Source: Ignavibacteria bacterium
Lineage (GTDB): Bacteria; Bacteroidota; Ignavibacteria; Kapaibacteriales; Kapaibacteriaceae
Assembly: GCA_016191145.1 (NCBI GenBank)
Contig: JACPPD010000016.1
Span: 90,258 to 154,257, forward strand
DNA: 64,000 nucleotides
Reading direction: 5' to 3'
The position numbers and the translations under genes were made by a program. This document shows, piece by piece, positions 52,893 through 61,490 of the stretch (the first letter of the stretch is position 1; each line of letters begins with the position of its first letter). The notes under the pieces were generated by a model. The model had not been told where the DNA came from. It made no database searches and saw only the letters and a list, made by a program, of their open reading frames with translations.

Positions 52893-53822
52893 CTACGCCA
52901 GCGAGAGCGTGTCCCCAACATGCCGGGCAGCCAATATCGGTTCCAGGTTTTTGCAGAGTGCCGCCTCTAGCCTGGTGATGGGTTCCTTTGTGGGTTCGGA
53001 GCCCTGATGAAACGTTGCATGATAAATTGGGACGAGATGTCGGGCATGCATCATTCTCGTCATATCAAGAGCTTCTTCCGGCGTGCAGTGTGCATCGTGG
53101 TATCCCCCGTAAGCTCCAATGGGCATGAAGGCCACGTCAACCTTGCCCTTATACCTTTTGAATTCTGATGTGTGCGCTGTATCACCGCCAAACATTACTC
53201 CCGCACTATGCGATTCAATGTAATATCCATTGTAGCTTCTCCCTGTTGTTCGCTGGCCGGCTGCACGACATGGCTCGCCTGGCCATCTCCAGCCATTGTG
53301 CTTCACCCGAACTCCCTCGATATCTAATCCATGCATTGAGACCTTGTTACCCCAATCAAGTTCATTGATGGAACTCCAGTTGAGATCTCGAATCACATCT
53401 GCAGTGTTGGAGGCAGTAACGACGTCAATTTGTTTAGGATATAGCTCAGATAGTGCAGCCAGCGTTGTCCTATCCATGTGATCGAGATGAGCGTGTGAAA
53501 GAAGAATCAGGTGTGGCCTTGGTAGGTCGTCGATGCTGATTGCAGGTCGGTGCAGTCTCTGCGGTCCCAGAATTGTTCCAAATACACTCAAACCATAGGC
53601 ATCAAACATCACAGGGTCGGTTAAAACCCAGGTGTTTTCGAAACGCATCAGGATTGTTGAGTGCCCAATCCAATAGGACCAAAACGACGCAGTTCCATTG
53701 TATAAACTATCAGGTATTCTGATCCCAGGCGCTGATGTAGCAACTGTAGGAAATGCTGCCGGTGGCAGCAGATGTGAACCTGCCACGAGAATAAGAGAAC
53801 TGAGCAGTCGGCGTCTCGTCAT
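52893..53822 (-). CDS. MBL-fold hydrolase, NAPE-PLD/UlaG-like
   Basis: A 309-residue metallo-beta-lactamase fold protein. The N-terminus MTRRRLLSSLILVAGSHLL is a signal peptide with a basic Arg-rich start, so it is probably exported or membrane-tethered. The zinc site is LLSHAHLDHMD, with further ligands in FGGDTAHTSEF and the C-terminal VPIYHATFHQG. A GYYIESHSAGVMFGG and WPGEPCRAAGQRT segment match the N-acyl-phosphatidylethanolamine phospholipase D subgroup. Substrate remains unknown. It is upstream of rarA on the minus strand, and the 202-base gap to the divergent plus operon probably holds promoters for both. Confidence 0.85.
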   Translation of the reverse strand: MTRRRLLSSLILVAGSHLLPPAAFPTVATSAPGIRIPDSLYNGTASFWSYWIGHSTILMRFENTWVLTDPVMFDAYGLSVFGTILGPQRLHRPAISIDDLPRPHLILLSHAHLDHMDRTTLAALSELYPKQIDVVTASNTADVIRDLNWSSINELDWGNKVSMHGLDIEGVRVKHNGWRWPGEPCRAAGQRTTGRSYNGYYIESHSAGVMFGGDTAHTSEFKRYKGKVDVAFMPIGAYGGYHDAHCTPEEALDMTRMMHARHLVPIYHATFHQGSEPTKEPITRLEAALCKNLEPILAARHVGDTLSLA

Positions 53823-54024
53823 GGCTTCCCCCCGGATTCCATATTGACAAAACTCGGCTTCTTAATCGAACCTTTTGCATTATGTATTGTCTATGAGCAA
53901 GTCATAACATTGCGCCCTGGCTCATATTACAACCCGTAATTATTCGTCCTCACCTCGCCTGTTCCCTTATGCAACAGAAACCGTTCATTTCCGTAAGCCG
54001 ACAGTCGTTTTTCGAAGTCACATC

Positions 54025-54837
54025 ATGATAGTTCGCTATAACGTGATGTTGTCTGTTTTCTTTTTGTTCGTTTTGTTTACAATACGTGCTTATAGTCTGC
54101 AAGATTTGGGTACCGATAGTACAGGCTATGAACAAAGACAGTCTATGGACGATGCGCTCATTGCAAGAATCAAAGAAAAACCCTTGTCAGTGCAAGCGGG
54201 ATTAAACTTCATGGTCAGCAACCCGCAGGATTCGCTCCGTTCTGCTCTGTTGGGCATGAATGCAAACCCCGTTGGTTATGGCTTTGGTTTATTGGCTGCT
54301 TATTCACTAGACCCGACGCCTATCGTTACTGGTGGCGAATTCGCTATGAATTTTTTTGGAGGAGACAACCGCTTCCGCGTGATTCCAAATCAAATTGGGA
54401 CAACCGATACTATTGCATTCGACATCGTCAATTTTCAGGTACCGATTACGGTATTTCTTAGATTCCAGCCAGGAATTAAAACCTGGCTTCATCCTTATGT
54501 GGAAGGGGTTGGGGGATTGAATATCCTTGTTTCAGCGCTAAGTATACGGCAACGAAATGGGCAGGTCCTTAATTCCGAATCCAATACTGAGGGGGAATTG
54601 TCGTGGCTTTATGGTGTTGGCGGAGGATTGATGCTGAAGTTTGCAGACATCATCACATTGCCGAATACCCTTGAGAGATTTCTGATAGACTTTCGGTTCA
54701 GGTATTTGTGGGGGACTTCCGTTGATCTGCCGTGGATATCCATTAATGACAACGTTTCTTCGTTTTGGATAAAGCGCACAGTTGTGGATAATCCGTCGTG
54801 GTTCTGGTTTAATGTTGGCATCACGGCGCAGTTTTGA
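54025..54837 (+). CDS. Outer-membrane beta-barrel protein
   Basis: A 270-residue protein with a hydrophobic signal segment (MLSVFFLFVLFTIRAYSL, then QDLGTD). The start could be the ATG at 54025 or 54046; neither has a clear ribosome binding site. The mature chain is a run of amphipathic strands (GYGFGLLAAYSLDPTPI, ITVFLRFQPGIKTWLHPYVEGVGGL, LSWLYGVGGGLMLKF) ending in SWFWFNVGITAQF, whose final Phe is typical for outer-membrane insertion. It is the first of four envelope genes transcribed together, and its stop lies 24 bases before the next ATG. Confidence 0.7.
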   Translation: MIVRYNVMLSVFFLFVLFTIRAYSLQDLGTDSTGYEQRQSMDDALIARIKEKPLSVQAGLNFMVSNPQDSLRSALLGMNANPVGYGFGLLAAYSLDPTPIVTGGEFAMNFFGGDNRFRVIPNQIGTTDTIAFDIVNFQVPITVFLRFQPGIKTWLHPYVEGVGGLNILVSALSIRQRNGQVLNSESNTEGELSWLYGVGGGLMLKFADIITLPNTLERFLIDFRFRYLWGTSVDLPWISINDNVSSFWIKRTVVDNPSWFWFNVGITAQF

Positions 54838-54860
54838 AAACTTTGTCAAGGAATAATTCT

Positions 54861-55277
54861 ATGAACGCACGGTTAATGTTGGTGATTCTCGTAAGTGCGA
54901 TAGCAATAATTTTCATATCGTGTAAGTCTGCGGAGGATAATAGGCAGGATTTGAGATCAACACAAGAGCGGGAGATTACTGCTGGCATCGTGAAGAAGGA
55001 GATTCGAAAGGGGATGTCTGGCGCTGAAGTTGCAGAGGCGCTTGGGTCTCCTAACATCACCACTAAGGACGAGCAGGAATGGGAAACGTGGATTTACGAT
55101 AAGATTGCTACGGAAGCCAGTTATTCAGAGTCGCAGAACTCATTGTTCTTAATACTGGGTGGGATAAGCAATAAAAGTGGCGCTGTTAGCACTACACAAA
55201 GAACACTTACCGTAATTATAAAATTTGATCCAAACGGTAAAGTCGCTTCCTATTCTTATCACACATCGAAGTTTTAG
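54861..55277 (+). CDS. SmpA/BamE-like small lipoprotein
   Basis: About 138 residues; the ATG at 54861 has an AAGGAA ribosome binding site. Lipobox IIFISC gives a lipidated Cys near 19. The body has the SmpA/OmlA/BamE-type beta-alpha pattern: VKKEIRKGMSGAEVAEALGSPN, then the strand EWETWIYDKI and VIIKFDPNGKVASYSYH. BamE stabilises the outer-membrane protein assembly complex; this is only a fold-level match and other SmpA-like proteins do other things. It sits between an outer-membrane protein gene and a second lipoprotein gene. Confidence 0.7.
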   Translation: MNARLMLVILVSAIAIIFISCKSAEDNRQDLRSTQEREITAGIVKKEIRKGMSGAEVAEALGSPNITTKDEQEWETWIYDKIATEASYSESQNSLFLILGGISNKSGAVSTTQRTLTVIIKFDPNGKVASYSYHTSKF

Positions 55278-55291
55278 CTAACAGTAGATCA

Positions 55292-55852
55292 ATGCGAATA
55301 TTATTCTTCATAACGATATTTACTGCATCCGTTCTTACGGGTTGCACCATCATCCGTTCTGGCAATTCCGACACGACTAAAACACAGTTGCAGATACGTG
55401 AAATTCAGACGCGGGAATTCGATACAAACGACGTAAAACTGGTTATGAAGGCACTCCTAAATGTTTTACAGGATGATGGATTTGTTGTCAAGAATGCAGT
55501 CACTGAGCTTGGGCTAATCACTGCTTCGATGGAGCTTCAGATCTCAACTAAAACATCAGGAAAATCGGATTTATGGAACGATATTTTTGAAAGCATGTCG
55601 AAAATTTCTGGACAACACAGTACCAGCAATACACACCAGACTCTGAAATTTGACAAGTTTAAAGTTGTCGATGTAAGTATTAACGTATCGGAGTTCGGAA
55701 CTCGAACGAAGGTAAGGGCAAATTTTCAGGCGAAAATTCTTGATAATGACGGGCAGCCCTCATCGATATATACCATAGAAGATCCCAAATTCTACCGGGA
55801 TTTCTTTTCAAGAGTAGACAAAGGTATTTTTCTACAAAAACAAGGTTTATAA
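55292..55852 (+). CDS. Lipoprotein of unknown function
   Basis: A 186-residue lipoprotein (FTASVLTGC lipobox). The mature part opens with LQIREIQTREFDTNDVKLVMKALLNVLQDDGFVV, followed by TELGLITASME. This is a recognisable family of small lipoproteins found in several Gram-negative phyla, often near outer-membrane genes, but I know of no assigned function. No other domain. It starts 14 bases after the SmpA-like gene and four bases before the ankyrin gene, so it is the third gene of the envelope operon. Confidence 0.68.
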   Translation: MRILFFITIFTASVLTGCTIIRSGNSDTTKTQLQIREIQTREFDTNDVKLVMKALLNVLQDDGFVVKNAVTELGLITASMELQISTKTSGKSDLWNDIFESMSKISGQHSTSNTHQTLKFDKFKVVDVSINVSEFGTRTKVRANFQAKILDNDGQPSSIYTIEDPKFYRDFFSRVDKGIFLQKQGL

Positions 55853-55856
55853 CGGT

Positions 55857-56591
55857 TTGCGAACAATTATTTTATCGCTTCTGATTGCCGCTTTTGCATT
55901 GGAAGTTTCGTTTTCCCAGTCGTTTATCGAAACAGTGAAAACGGGCAAGCTTCGATCTGTCCAAAAAATGTTAGATAAGAAATCGACTAATATCAACGAG
56001 ACAGACGCTGAGGGTTATACAGGATTAATGGTGGCTTCAATAGTAGGCGATACAATTATGATAGAGTTGTTGCTGAACCATAGAGCAAATCCTGATATTC
56101 AGGCAAAAAATGGAATGACGGCACTTCACGCTGCTGCGTACAACGGACACCCCAAGATTGTATCGCTTCTACTTGGTGCAGGCGCTAAGCCAAATTTTCA
56201 GGACTCTAAAGGTCGCACGCCCCTCCTGGTTGCAGCAGAGGTTGGTATCAACGATGTTGTCACATTTCTTTGTCAGGCAGGCGCTGATAAGGAGCTCCGA
56301 GATTTCAAGGGTAACACACCTCTTATGATAGCCTGCGCAAAGAGAAATCTAAATGTCCTGATAGAGTTACTTGATCAGGGGGCTCAACCAAATGCACGCG
56401 ATCTGCTGGGAAGAACACCACTGATGTTGGTATCTGTCCTCGGTGAATATGAAATGGCAAAGATTCTTATAGAACGTAAGGCCGATGTAAATGCATTTGA
56501 TAACTCAATGATGACGCCACTTAAATATGCAGAGAAATACAACAGAAAATCTGTGAAGCAAGTTCTAATTCGGGCTGGTGCCAAATATTGA
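55857..56591 (+). CDS. Exported ankyrin repeat protein
   Basis: A 244-residue protein with a TTG start four bases after the upstream stop. Signal peptide MRTIILSLLIAAFALEVSFS, then QSFIE. The rest is six ankyrin repeats: GYTGLMVASIVGDTIMIELL, GMTALHAAAYNGHPKIVSLL, GRTPLLVAAEVGINDVVTFL, GNTPLMIACAKRNLNVLIEL, GRTPLMLVSVLGEYEMAKIL and a final MTPLKYAEKYNRKSVKQVL. Ankyrin repeats bind proteins. Exported ankyrin proteins are known in Gram-negative bacteria, for example near catalase genes. Its partner is unknown; neighbours are envelope lipoproteins. Confidence 0.85.
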   Translation: MRTIILSLLIAAFALEVSFSQSFIETVKTGKLRSVQKMLDKKSTNINETDAEGYTGLMVASIVGDTIMIELLLNHRANPDIQAKNGMTALHAAAYNGHPKIVSLLLGAGAKPNFQDSKGRTPLLVAAEVGINDVVTFLCQAGADKELRDFKGNTPLMIACAKRNLNVLIELLDQGAQPNARDLLGRTPLMLVSVLGEYEMAKILIERKADVNAFDNSMMTPLKYAEKYNRKSVKQVLIRAGAKY

Positions 56592-56595
56592 GTTT

Positions 56596-56612
56596 ATTAC
56601 GATATTCGTAAT
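56596..56612. promoter_or_regulatory. 17-base palindrome downstream of the ankyrin gene
   Basis: ATTACG and CGTAAT flank a five-base ATATT spacer. It has no T-run, so it is a weak terminator at best. It could be a dimeric regulator site in the 139-base gap before the NYN gene. Confidence 0.3.
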
Positions 56613-56730
56613 GGTTCACAGGTTCGGTTACTGTTCAGATGTTGCGTTATAAAGGTAGTACACCATTTACAAATTGTATTCGAAGTGAGCCGAGTCTAAG
56701 ATTGATATTCACATAGGGAGACTTTAAGAT

Positions 56731-57684
56731 ATGTCTATACCAGCCCCAGGTATTGGTAAGCTTACACGCATTGGTGTGTTTTATGATGGAAATTACTTCT
56801 TACATGTAAGTAATTACTATGCATTCAATCACGTCAGAAATAGTAGGATCAGCATCCGTGGTCTGCACGAATTTATACGGCATCAGGTTGCTTCCGAAGA
56901 AAACATCGATCCTCGACATTGTCAAATCGTAGATAGTCATTTTTTCCGCGGGCGCATCCCTGCTCAGGAGGCTCAGCAGAGAGGCAATCTGCTGTATTAC
57001 GAGAGGGTGTTCGACGATATTCTAATGTGGGAAGGCGTCATTACCCACTATCTACCTCTTCGCAATTCAGGAGGTAAACGCGAAGAAAAAGGAATCGATG
57101 TCTGGATGGCCTTGGAGGCTTATGAACTCAGCCTGCTTAAGCAGTTCGATGTTGTAATTCTTATAACATCGGATGGCGATTACGTGCCCCTTGTAAGAAA
57201 ATTGAATACTATTGGCACAAGGGTTATGGTACTGTCGTGGGACTTTGAATTCGTGGACAACGAAGGCAATAGGGTTGTTACGCGAACTAGTCAGGAGCTG
57301 ATAGAAGAAGTAACTTATCCCGTTACGATGCACGAAATCATTGAAAACCGCACGCGTAAAAATGATCCATTGATTCAGAATCTCTTCGTTCAGCGTGACG
57401 TTAGTTTCCAACCAGTAAAACCCATGACGGCCATGGTACCTAGCGAGCCGATGAGTTCTGAGCCAATTTCAGAGGATATATTCGATAGCGAAATCCTTAG
57501 TCTAAAAAACGGCTATGGCTTTATCAAGTATCCACCGAACAATCTGTTTTTTCACCATACAGATTTATTGAATGCTGAGTTTCCAGACCTTAACGAAGGT
57601 GATCCTGTAGAATTCAATATTGGGTTCAACTCCGTCGGAGAGCCCGTTGCGAAGAATGTGCGTCTGCTTTTAGATGAAATGTAG
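56731..57684 (+). CDS. NYN-domain RNase-like protein fused to a cold-shock domain
   Basis: A 317-residue protein. Residues 12-195 are a NYN/LabA-like PIN-fold domain: the acidic cluster is in RIGVFYDGNYFL, GIDVWMALEAYELSLL and ITSDGDYVPLVRKLN, matching the three conserved acidic positions of NYN nucleases. The C-terminal part from about 250 is a cold-shock/S1-like OB domain (ILSLKNGYGFIKYP, NLFFHHTDLLN, FNIGFNSVGEPVAKNV). The linker is Pro/Ser-rich. The CSD presents the usual nucleic-acid-binding aromatics, so an RNA-targeted nuclease is likely. A GGGAG site precedes the ATG. Convergent with the M16 peptidase gene with 11 bases between. Confidence 0.85.
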   Translation: MSIPAPGIGKLTRIGVFYDGNYFLHVSNYYAFNHVRNSRISIRGLHEFIRHQVASEENIDPRHCQIVDSHFFRGRIPAQEAQQRGNLLYYERVFDDILMWEGVITHYLPLRNSGGKREEKGIDVWMALEAYELSLLKQFDVVILITSDGDYVPLVRKLNTIGTRVMVLSWDFEFVDNEGNRVVTRTSQELIEEVTYPVTMHEIIENRTRKNDPLIQNLFVQRDVSFQPVKPMTAMVPSEPMSSEPISEDIFDSEILSLKNGYGFIKYPPNNLFFHHTDLLNAEFPDLNEGDPVEFNIGFNSVGEPVAKNVRLLLDEM

Positions 57685-57695
57685 GAGATCGGGAT

Positions 57696-58961
57696 CTACT
57701 TGTAATCCTGTGGAACTATTTCAACGCGGACCGATTTGTTGATGTTGCTACAAAGGGATACAATCTCCTGAACTGATTGTATCGAGCGTCTTTCGTAATC
57801 GTTGAGTATTGTATTAACCTTGTTGGGATCGTTTAGGAAAAGTGTGTAATACCCAACGTTGTCTGCTATACCGGATGTGCGCTGCAACTCTGTTGCCAAC
57901 GACATACGCTGCCGGTTCAACGCTTTTCGGAACTGAACTTCGTCAATTCTTGTCGATGCTACTGCTTCCACAGCAGACGTAACCAAGCGGTCGGTTGACA
58001 CATCGGGAGCGCTGCCGTATATAATGAGCGTAAGCAGAGACGCGTGTGCACGCCGATCTACATAGGCGCCCACGTGAGTTGCAATCTGCTCTTCTTTCAC
58101 CATTCGTTGATAGAGTGCAGAGCTTCGTCCAACGCCAAAAATCGACGAGGCAACGTCGGCATCTAACAATACATCAGAATCAAGACCAGGCAAATGAAAT
58201 GCTAAAAACACTGCCGGAACGGGGACGTTATCGCGAAATACCATTTTCGAACCGACTCGCTTCCAGGAGTGTTCAAAACTATTCTTATCCGACGTGTGCC
58301 TAGTGTTAGAGGTGTTTGGGATTCCACCGTAAAGGAGTTGAACCCGTTCCAGAGCCTCGGCAAAGTCAATATCACCAACTACAGACAAAACCGCATTTGA
58401 CGGTTTGTAATATGTATTATAAAATTTTGTTGCATCATCCATTGTAACCGATTCTACATGACGTGATGATCCATACACATGCCAGGAATACGAGCATTCA
58501 CTTGTATATGCCGCCTCATCGAGCAGCGACGGCCAGCGTCCATAAGGTTGGTTTTCGACGTTTTGTTTTATCTCTTCCACCACAACGCTTCGTTGGGTTT
58601 GCAGGGCATGCTCTGTTATCGCAAATGCCTTCATTCGTTCGGCTTCCAGCCAAAGACCAAGCTCAAGCTGATGTGATGGCAAGTTGATATAGTAGGTTGT
58701 ATGGTCGTACGTCGTATATGCGTTGTTCGAGCCCCCTGCCACCGTACAAAGGGAATCGTACTGTTTTGGGACGCCGGTAGTTGTGTTATCGAACATCAGA
58801 TGTTCAAATAAGTGGGCAAGGCCCGTTTTTTGGCGATTTTCGTTAAAGGACCCCACACGGTATGTGGCGTTGACCGTTACCACAGGGGCTCCGGTATCGC
58901 GGCACAACACTACTTGTAACCCATTTGATAGTGTGTGAACTTGAATGTCTATGTATTGCAT
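57696..58961 (-). CDS. M16-family zinc peptidase (PqqL/mitochondrial-processing-like)
   Basis: About 421 residues. I take the ATG at 58961 (MQYIDIQVHTLSNGL); the open frame continues to 59015. The inverzincin motif HLFEH (GLAHLFEHLMFDN) and the distal Glu (VVVEEIKQNVENQP) mark an active M16 metalloprotease with a single pair of domains, so it would work as a dimer. There is no signal peptide, so it is probably cytoplasmic. M16 enzymes degrade peptides. The gene diverges from dps; 77 bases lie between the starts. Confidence 0.92.
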   Translation of the reverse strand: MQYIDIQVHTLSNGLQVVLCRDTGAPVVTVNATYRVGSFNENRQKTGLAHLFEHLMFDNTTTGVPKQYDSLCTVAGGSNNAYTTYDHTTYYINLPSHQLELGLWLEAERMKAFAITEHALQTQRSVVVEEIKQNVENQPYGRWPSLLDEAAYTSECSYSWHVYGSSRHVESVTMDDATKFYNTYYKPSNAVLSVVGDIDFAEALERVQLLYGGIPNTSNTRHTSDKNSFEHSWKRVGSKMVFRDNVPVPAVFLAFHLPGLDSDVLLDADVASSIFGVGRSSALYQRMVKEEQIATHVGAYVDRRAHASLLTLIIYGSAPDVSTDRLVTSAVEAVASTRIDEVQFRKALNRQRMSLATELQRTSGIADNVGYYTLFLNDPNKVNTILNDYERRSIQSVQEIVSLCSNINKSVRVEIVPQDYK

Positions 58962-59038
58962 GATCAATTTTGTGTAATGTACATCAAACAAGCACTTGGA
59001 TTGTTCGTCTTGCACAAATTCTAAAACGGGAGGACATC

Positions 59039-59515
59039 ATGACAGTTCGAACAAATGCAATTGGTTTAAGCGCCGCAAAGGCTGTTGAAATCTCAGCAGA
59101 GTTAAATGAATTGTTGTCTAACTATGCCGTGTTTTACCAAAACGTACGGGGTTTTCATTGGAATATACGGGGTGATAAATTTTTCGAACTACACGGAAAA
59201 TTTGAAGAACTCTACACCGATCTTCAAACAAAAATAGACGAGATTGCAGAACGCATTCTTACGCTTGGGGGAACGCCCAATCATTCATTTTCTATCTATC
59301 TCGAAACCAGCGCCGTAAAGCCTGCAGAAAATATTAAGGATTTCAAACGTGCTATACAGCGTATCCTCTCAGCCTTTACAACAATTCTGCTACTCCAGCG
59401 GGAACTCTTGGAATTATCGGCTAAAGATGCTGATCAGGGAACAAACACTTTGATGAGCGAATATGTCCGCCAGCAGGAAAAGTTGGTATGGATGTATTCT
59501 GCCTATCTGGGTTAA
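59039..59515 (+). CDS. dps: Dps-family ferritin-like DNA-binding protein
   Basis: 158 residues from the ATG at 59039, which has a GGGAGG ribosome binding site; the frame is open to 58970 but only this start fits. Ferroxidase ligands H40, H52, D67 and E71 are spaced as in E. coli Dps (12, 15 and 4 apart). Dps forms a dodecamer that oxidises and stores iron and protects DNA during stress. The N-terminus MTVRTNAIGLSAAKAVE is short, so DNA binding through a long Lys tail is not evident. An intrinsic terminator lies 86 bases after its stop. Confidence 0.95.
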   Translation: MTVRTNAIGLSAAKAVEISAELNELLSNYAVFYQNVRGFHWNIRGDKFFELHGKFEELYTDLQTKIDEIAERILTLGGTPNHSFSIYLETSAVKPAENIKDFKRAIQRILSAFTTILLLQRELLELSAKDADQGTNTLMSEYVRQQEKLVWMYSAYLG

Positions 59516-59901
59516 GCTGTTAGCATGTCAGGAATTAGATTTTTATTCCACAGAAGTGTTCACAGCTAACATATGTACACCTGTAGAAATCGCTGAAAAG
59601 TGCTTCTTTCATCCCCAGTGTTGAAAGATCAAAGCATTTTTTTTACATTTTTTTAAGGGGCTATTACACGTTATCCAATTATTTCTATAAACTACTCACA
59701 CAGACAAGTGTACACCTAACAATATGAGTTTTATTGAGATAATTGCCGTAGACTACCAATAAAATCATCGTTATCCTCAGAATTCACAAGGTATCATCAC
59801 CATGGTATTCATCCTAATTACAAACAGAAAGAAAAGATATTGGATGGCGTGTGGAAATGCTCCCATTTGATGATGTTACCAATACAATTGCATATTTGAG
59901 C
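59516..59901. other. 386-base convergent gap (dps to serS)
   Basis: No credible open frame. It holds the dps terminator (59601-59644) and two imperfect copies of a 25-base AT-rich repeat beginning AAGTGT at about 59555 and 59705, each ending in CTAACA(A)TATG. Also a short direct repeat TGTACACCT at 59574 and 59709. I assign no function. Confidence 0.6.
59601..59644 (+). terminator. Intrinsic terminator of dps
   Basis: TGCTTCTTTCA pairs with TGAAAG and AAGCA (one four-base bulge) around a ten-base loop, followed by eight T residues, then further T-rich sequence. Orientation and distance suit the plus-strand dps transcript. Confidence 0.82.
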
Positions 59902-61167
59902 CTATAGTTCATCGAATCCACAGTAGGGACGCAGACAGGGTGGAACCCGAACCTTACCATCGGGCATTTGATATTGTTCGAGAAGTGCTACCATTATTCT
60001 GCTTGTTGCAAGACCGCTGCCATTCAATGTATGAAGGTATTCCAGCTTGCCGGTTTTCACATCTCTGTATCGAATGTTAGAACGTCTTGCCTGGAACGAT
60101 TCAAAATTTGTGCACGAGCTTACTTCAAGCCATCGCTGTTCCCAGGGCGCCCAAACTTCAAGGTCGTAGGTTTTGGCGCCACCAAAGGTCATATCGCCGG
60201 AACAAAGCAAGATCACCCTGTATGTGAGGCCCAATAACTGCAATAAGTATTCTACATCGTTTACCAGTGATTCCAACTCATGGTATGACGTTGAAGGTTC
60301 GACGAACTTTACCAGCTCAACCTTATTGAACTCATGAACACGAAGAAACCCTCGCGTGTCCTTTCCATAGCTACCAGCCTCGCGGCGGAAGCAGGCACTG
60401 TACCCCGCAAAACGAACAGGAAGGATAGATCCAGGTATAATATCATCCCTGTAATAATTCGTGATTGGAACTTCGGCAGTTGGAATTAAATACAAGTTGT
60501 CTTTCTCTACATAATACATATCATCGGCACTCTTCGGCAGTTGTGCTGTTCCGAGCATCGATGCACTGTTGGCTACAAACGGAGGCATTATTTCGGTGTA
60601 GCCTAATTGCGAAGTATTTGTATCCAGGAAAAAGTTAATCAATGCTCGCTCGAAACGAGCCCCCTTGCCAACATAAAATCCAAAACCGCTACCAGTTACC
60701 TTGGCGCCCCGTTCAAAGTCCAGAATTCCAAGACGTTTGCCTATTTCGAGATGGTCAACCCTGTACTCACGTTCGCTACAACTACCGTTTCGACGTATCT
60801 CGACGTTTTCTTCCGGCAACAACCCTATAGGAACACTTGGGTGAACAAGATTCGGAAGCCATAACATCAATTCATGTATGTTCTCTTCTACGGTCCGAAG
60901 CTCATCGTCAAATTGTTTAATACTTTCTCCAACATCTCGCATCTCAAGAATCTTCGCGTCGGCATTCCCACCGCCTTTTTTTATTTGGGCAATGTTTTCA
61001 GAAACAGAATTTCTCATTGCCTTCAGGTGTTCGACCTTTTGAATGAGTTCTCTGCGCCTAGCGTCCAGATGCACAATCTGGTCAATGCCGGCCGGGTCAA
61101 TATTCTTCTTAATACAGTTCTCGCGAACAACATCTGGATGCTCCCGAACAAAGCGAATGTCTAACAT
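59902..61167 (-). CDS. serS: Seryl-tRNA synthetase
   Basis: A 421-residue class II synthetase that charges tRNA-Ser. The N-terminal coiled-coil tRNA-binding arm spans about 30-100 (DARRRELIQKVEHLKAMRN). Motif 2 is RREAGSYGKDTRGFLRVHEF and motif 3 is NGSGLATSRIMVALLE. Length and order are standard. It is preceded by a 323-base gap after mnmG with no gene, so it probably has its own promoter there; no T-box is evident by eye, and T-boxes are not expected in this phylum. Confidence 0.97.
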   Translation of the reverse strand: MLDIRFVREHPDVVRENCIKKNIDPAGIDQIVHLDARRRELIQKVEHLKAMRNSVSENIAQIKKGGGNADAKILEMRDVGESIKQFDDELRTVEENIHELMLWLPNLVHPSVPIGLLPEENVEIRRNGSCSEREYRVDHLEIGKRLGILDFERGAKVTGSGFGFYVGKGARFERALINFFLDTNTSQLGYTEIMPPFVANSASMLGTAQLPKSADDMYYVEKDNLYLIPTAEVPITNYYRDDIIPGSILPVRFAGYSACFRREAGSYGKDTRGFLRVHEFNKVELVKFVEPSTSYHELESLVNDVEYLLQLLGLTYRVILLCSGDMTFGGAKTYDLEVWAPWEQRWLEVSSCTNFESFQARRSNIRYRDVKTGKLEYLHTLNGSGLATSRIMVALLEQYQMPDGKVRVPPCLRPYCGFDEL

Positions 61168-61490
61168 TATTGGTTCCGTTTAAACGATGCAAATTAACAT
61201 GCCCGCAGCCTATGCAACATGCTATAGTCCACAATCTGGCAATCAACAACCTTCGTTGTGCTGGTATGTAATGGGGCCTGTAGTACGAATGATACTAATA
61301 CTACCCACACACCCACTGTCTGTATTTACCTCATCCAACAAATCGAGCCTTGTTATCTCATTGCAAGTAAAGCCGCGAAGGTGAGAATCTGAAATTCACG
61401 TGTATTAAGGACTTTGCAAAAAAGTAGGCCTCGCGACAAACTATGATAATCATATTTATCATTAAAACAAAGTAATTATTTTCACTTCGA
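61168..61490. other. 323-base gap upstream of serS
   Basis: A 65-codon plus frame at 61187-61384 has no ribosome binding site, no domain and unnatural composition, so I reject it. The gap carries a 20-base palindrome at 61443-61462 and otherwise AT-rich sequence that likely contains the serS promoter. Confidence 0.6.
61443..61462. promoter_or_regulatory. 20-base palindrome, possible operator
   Basis: ATGATAA and TTATCAT flank TCATAT. The layout recalls Fur-type boxes built from GATAAT hexamers, but it is not a clear consensus match. It lies 280 bases upstream of serS and 29 bases after the mnmG stop. Confidence 0.3.

Noticed and set aside
59516..59901. Possible replication origin in the AT-rich dps-serS gap
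   Set aside because: Only scattered near-matches to TTATCCACA and no cluster; the gap is explained by a terminator and short repeats.
61187..61384. 65-codon plus-strand open frame upstream of serS
   Set aside because: No ribosome binding site, no domain and composition unlike neighbouring proteins; it lies in a probable promoter region.
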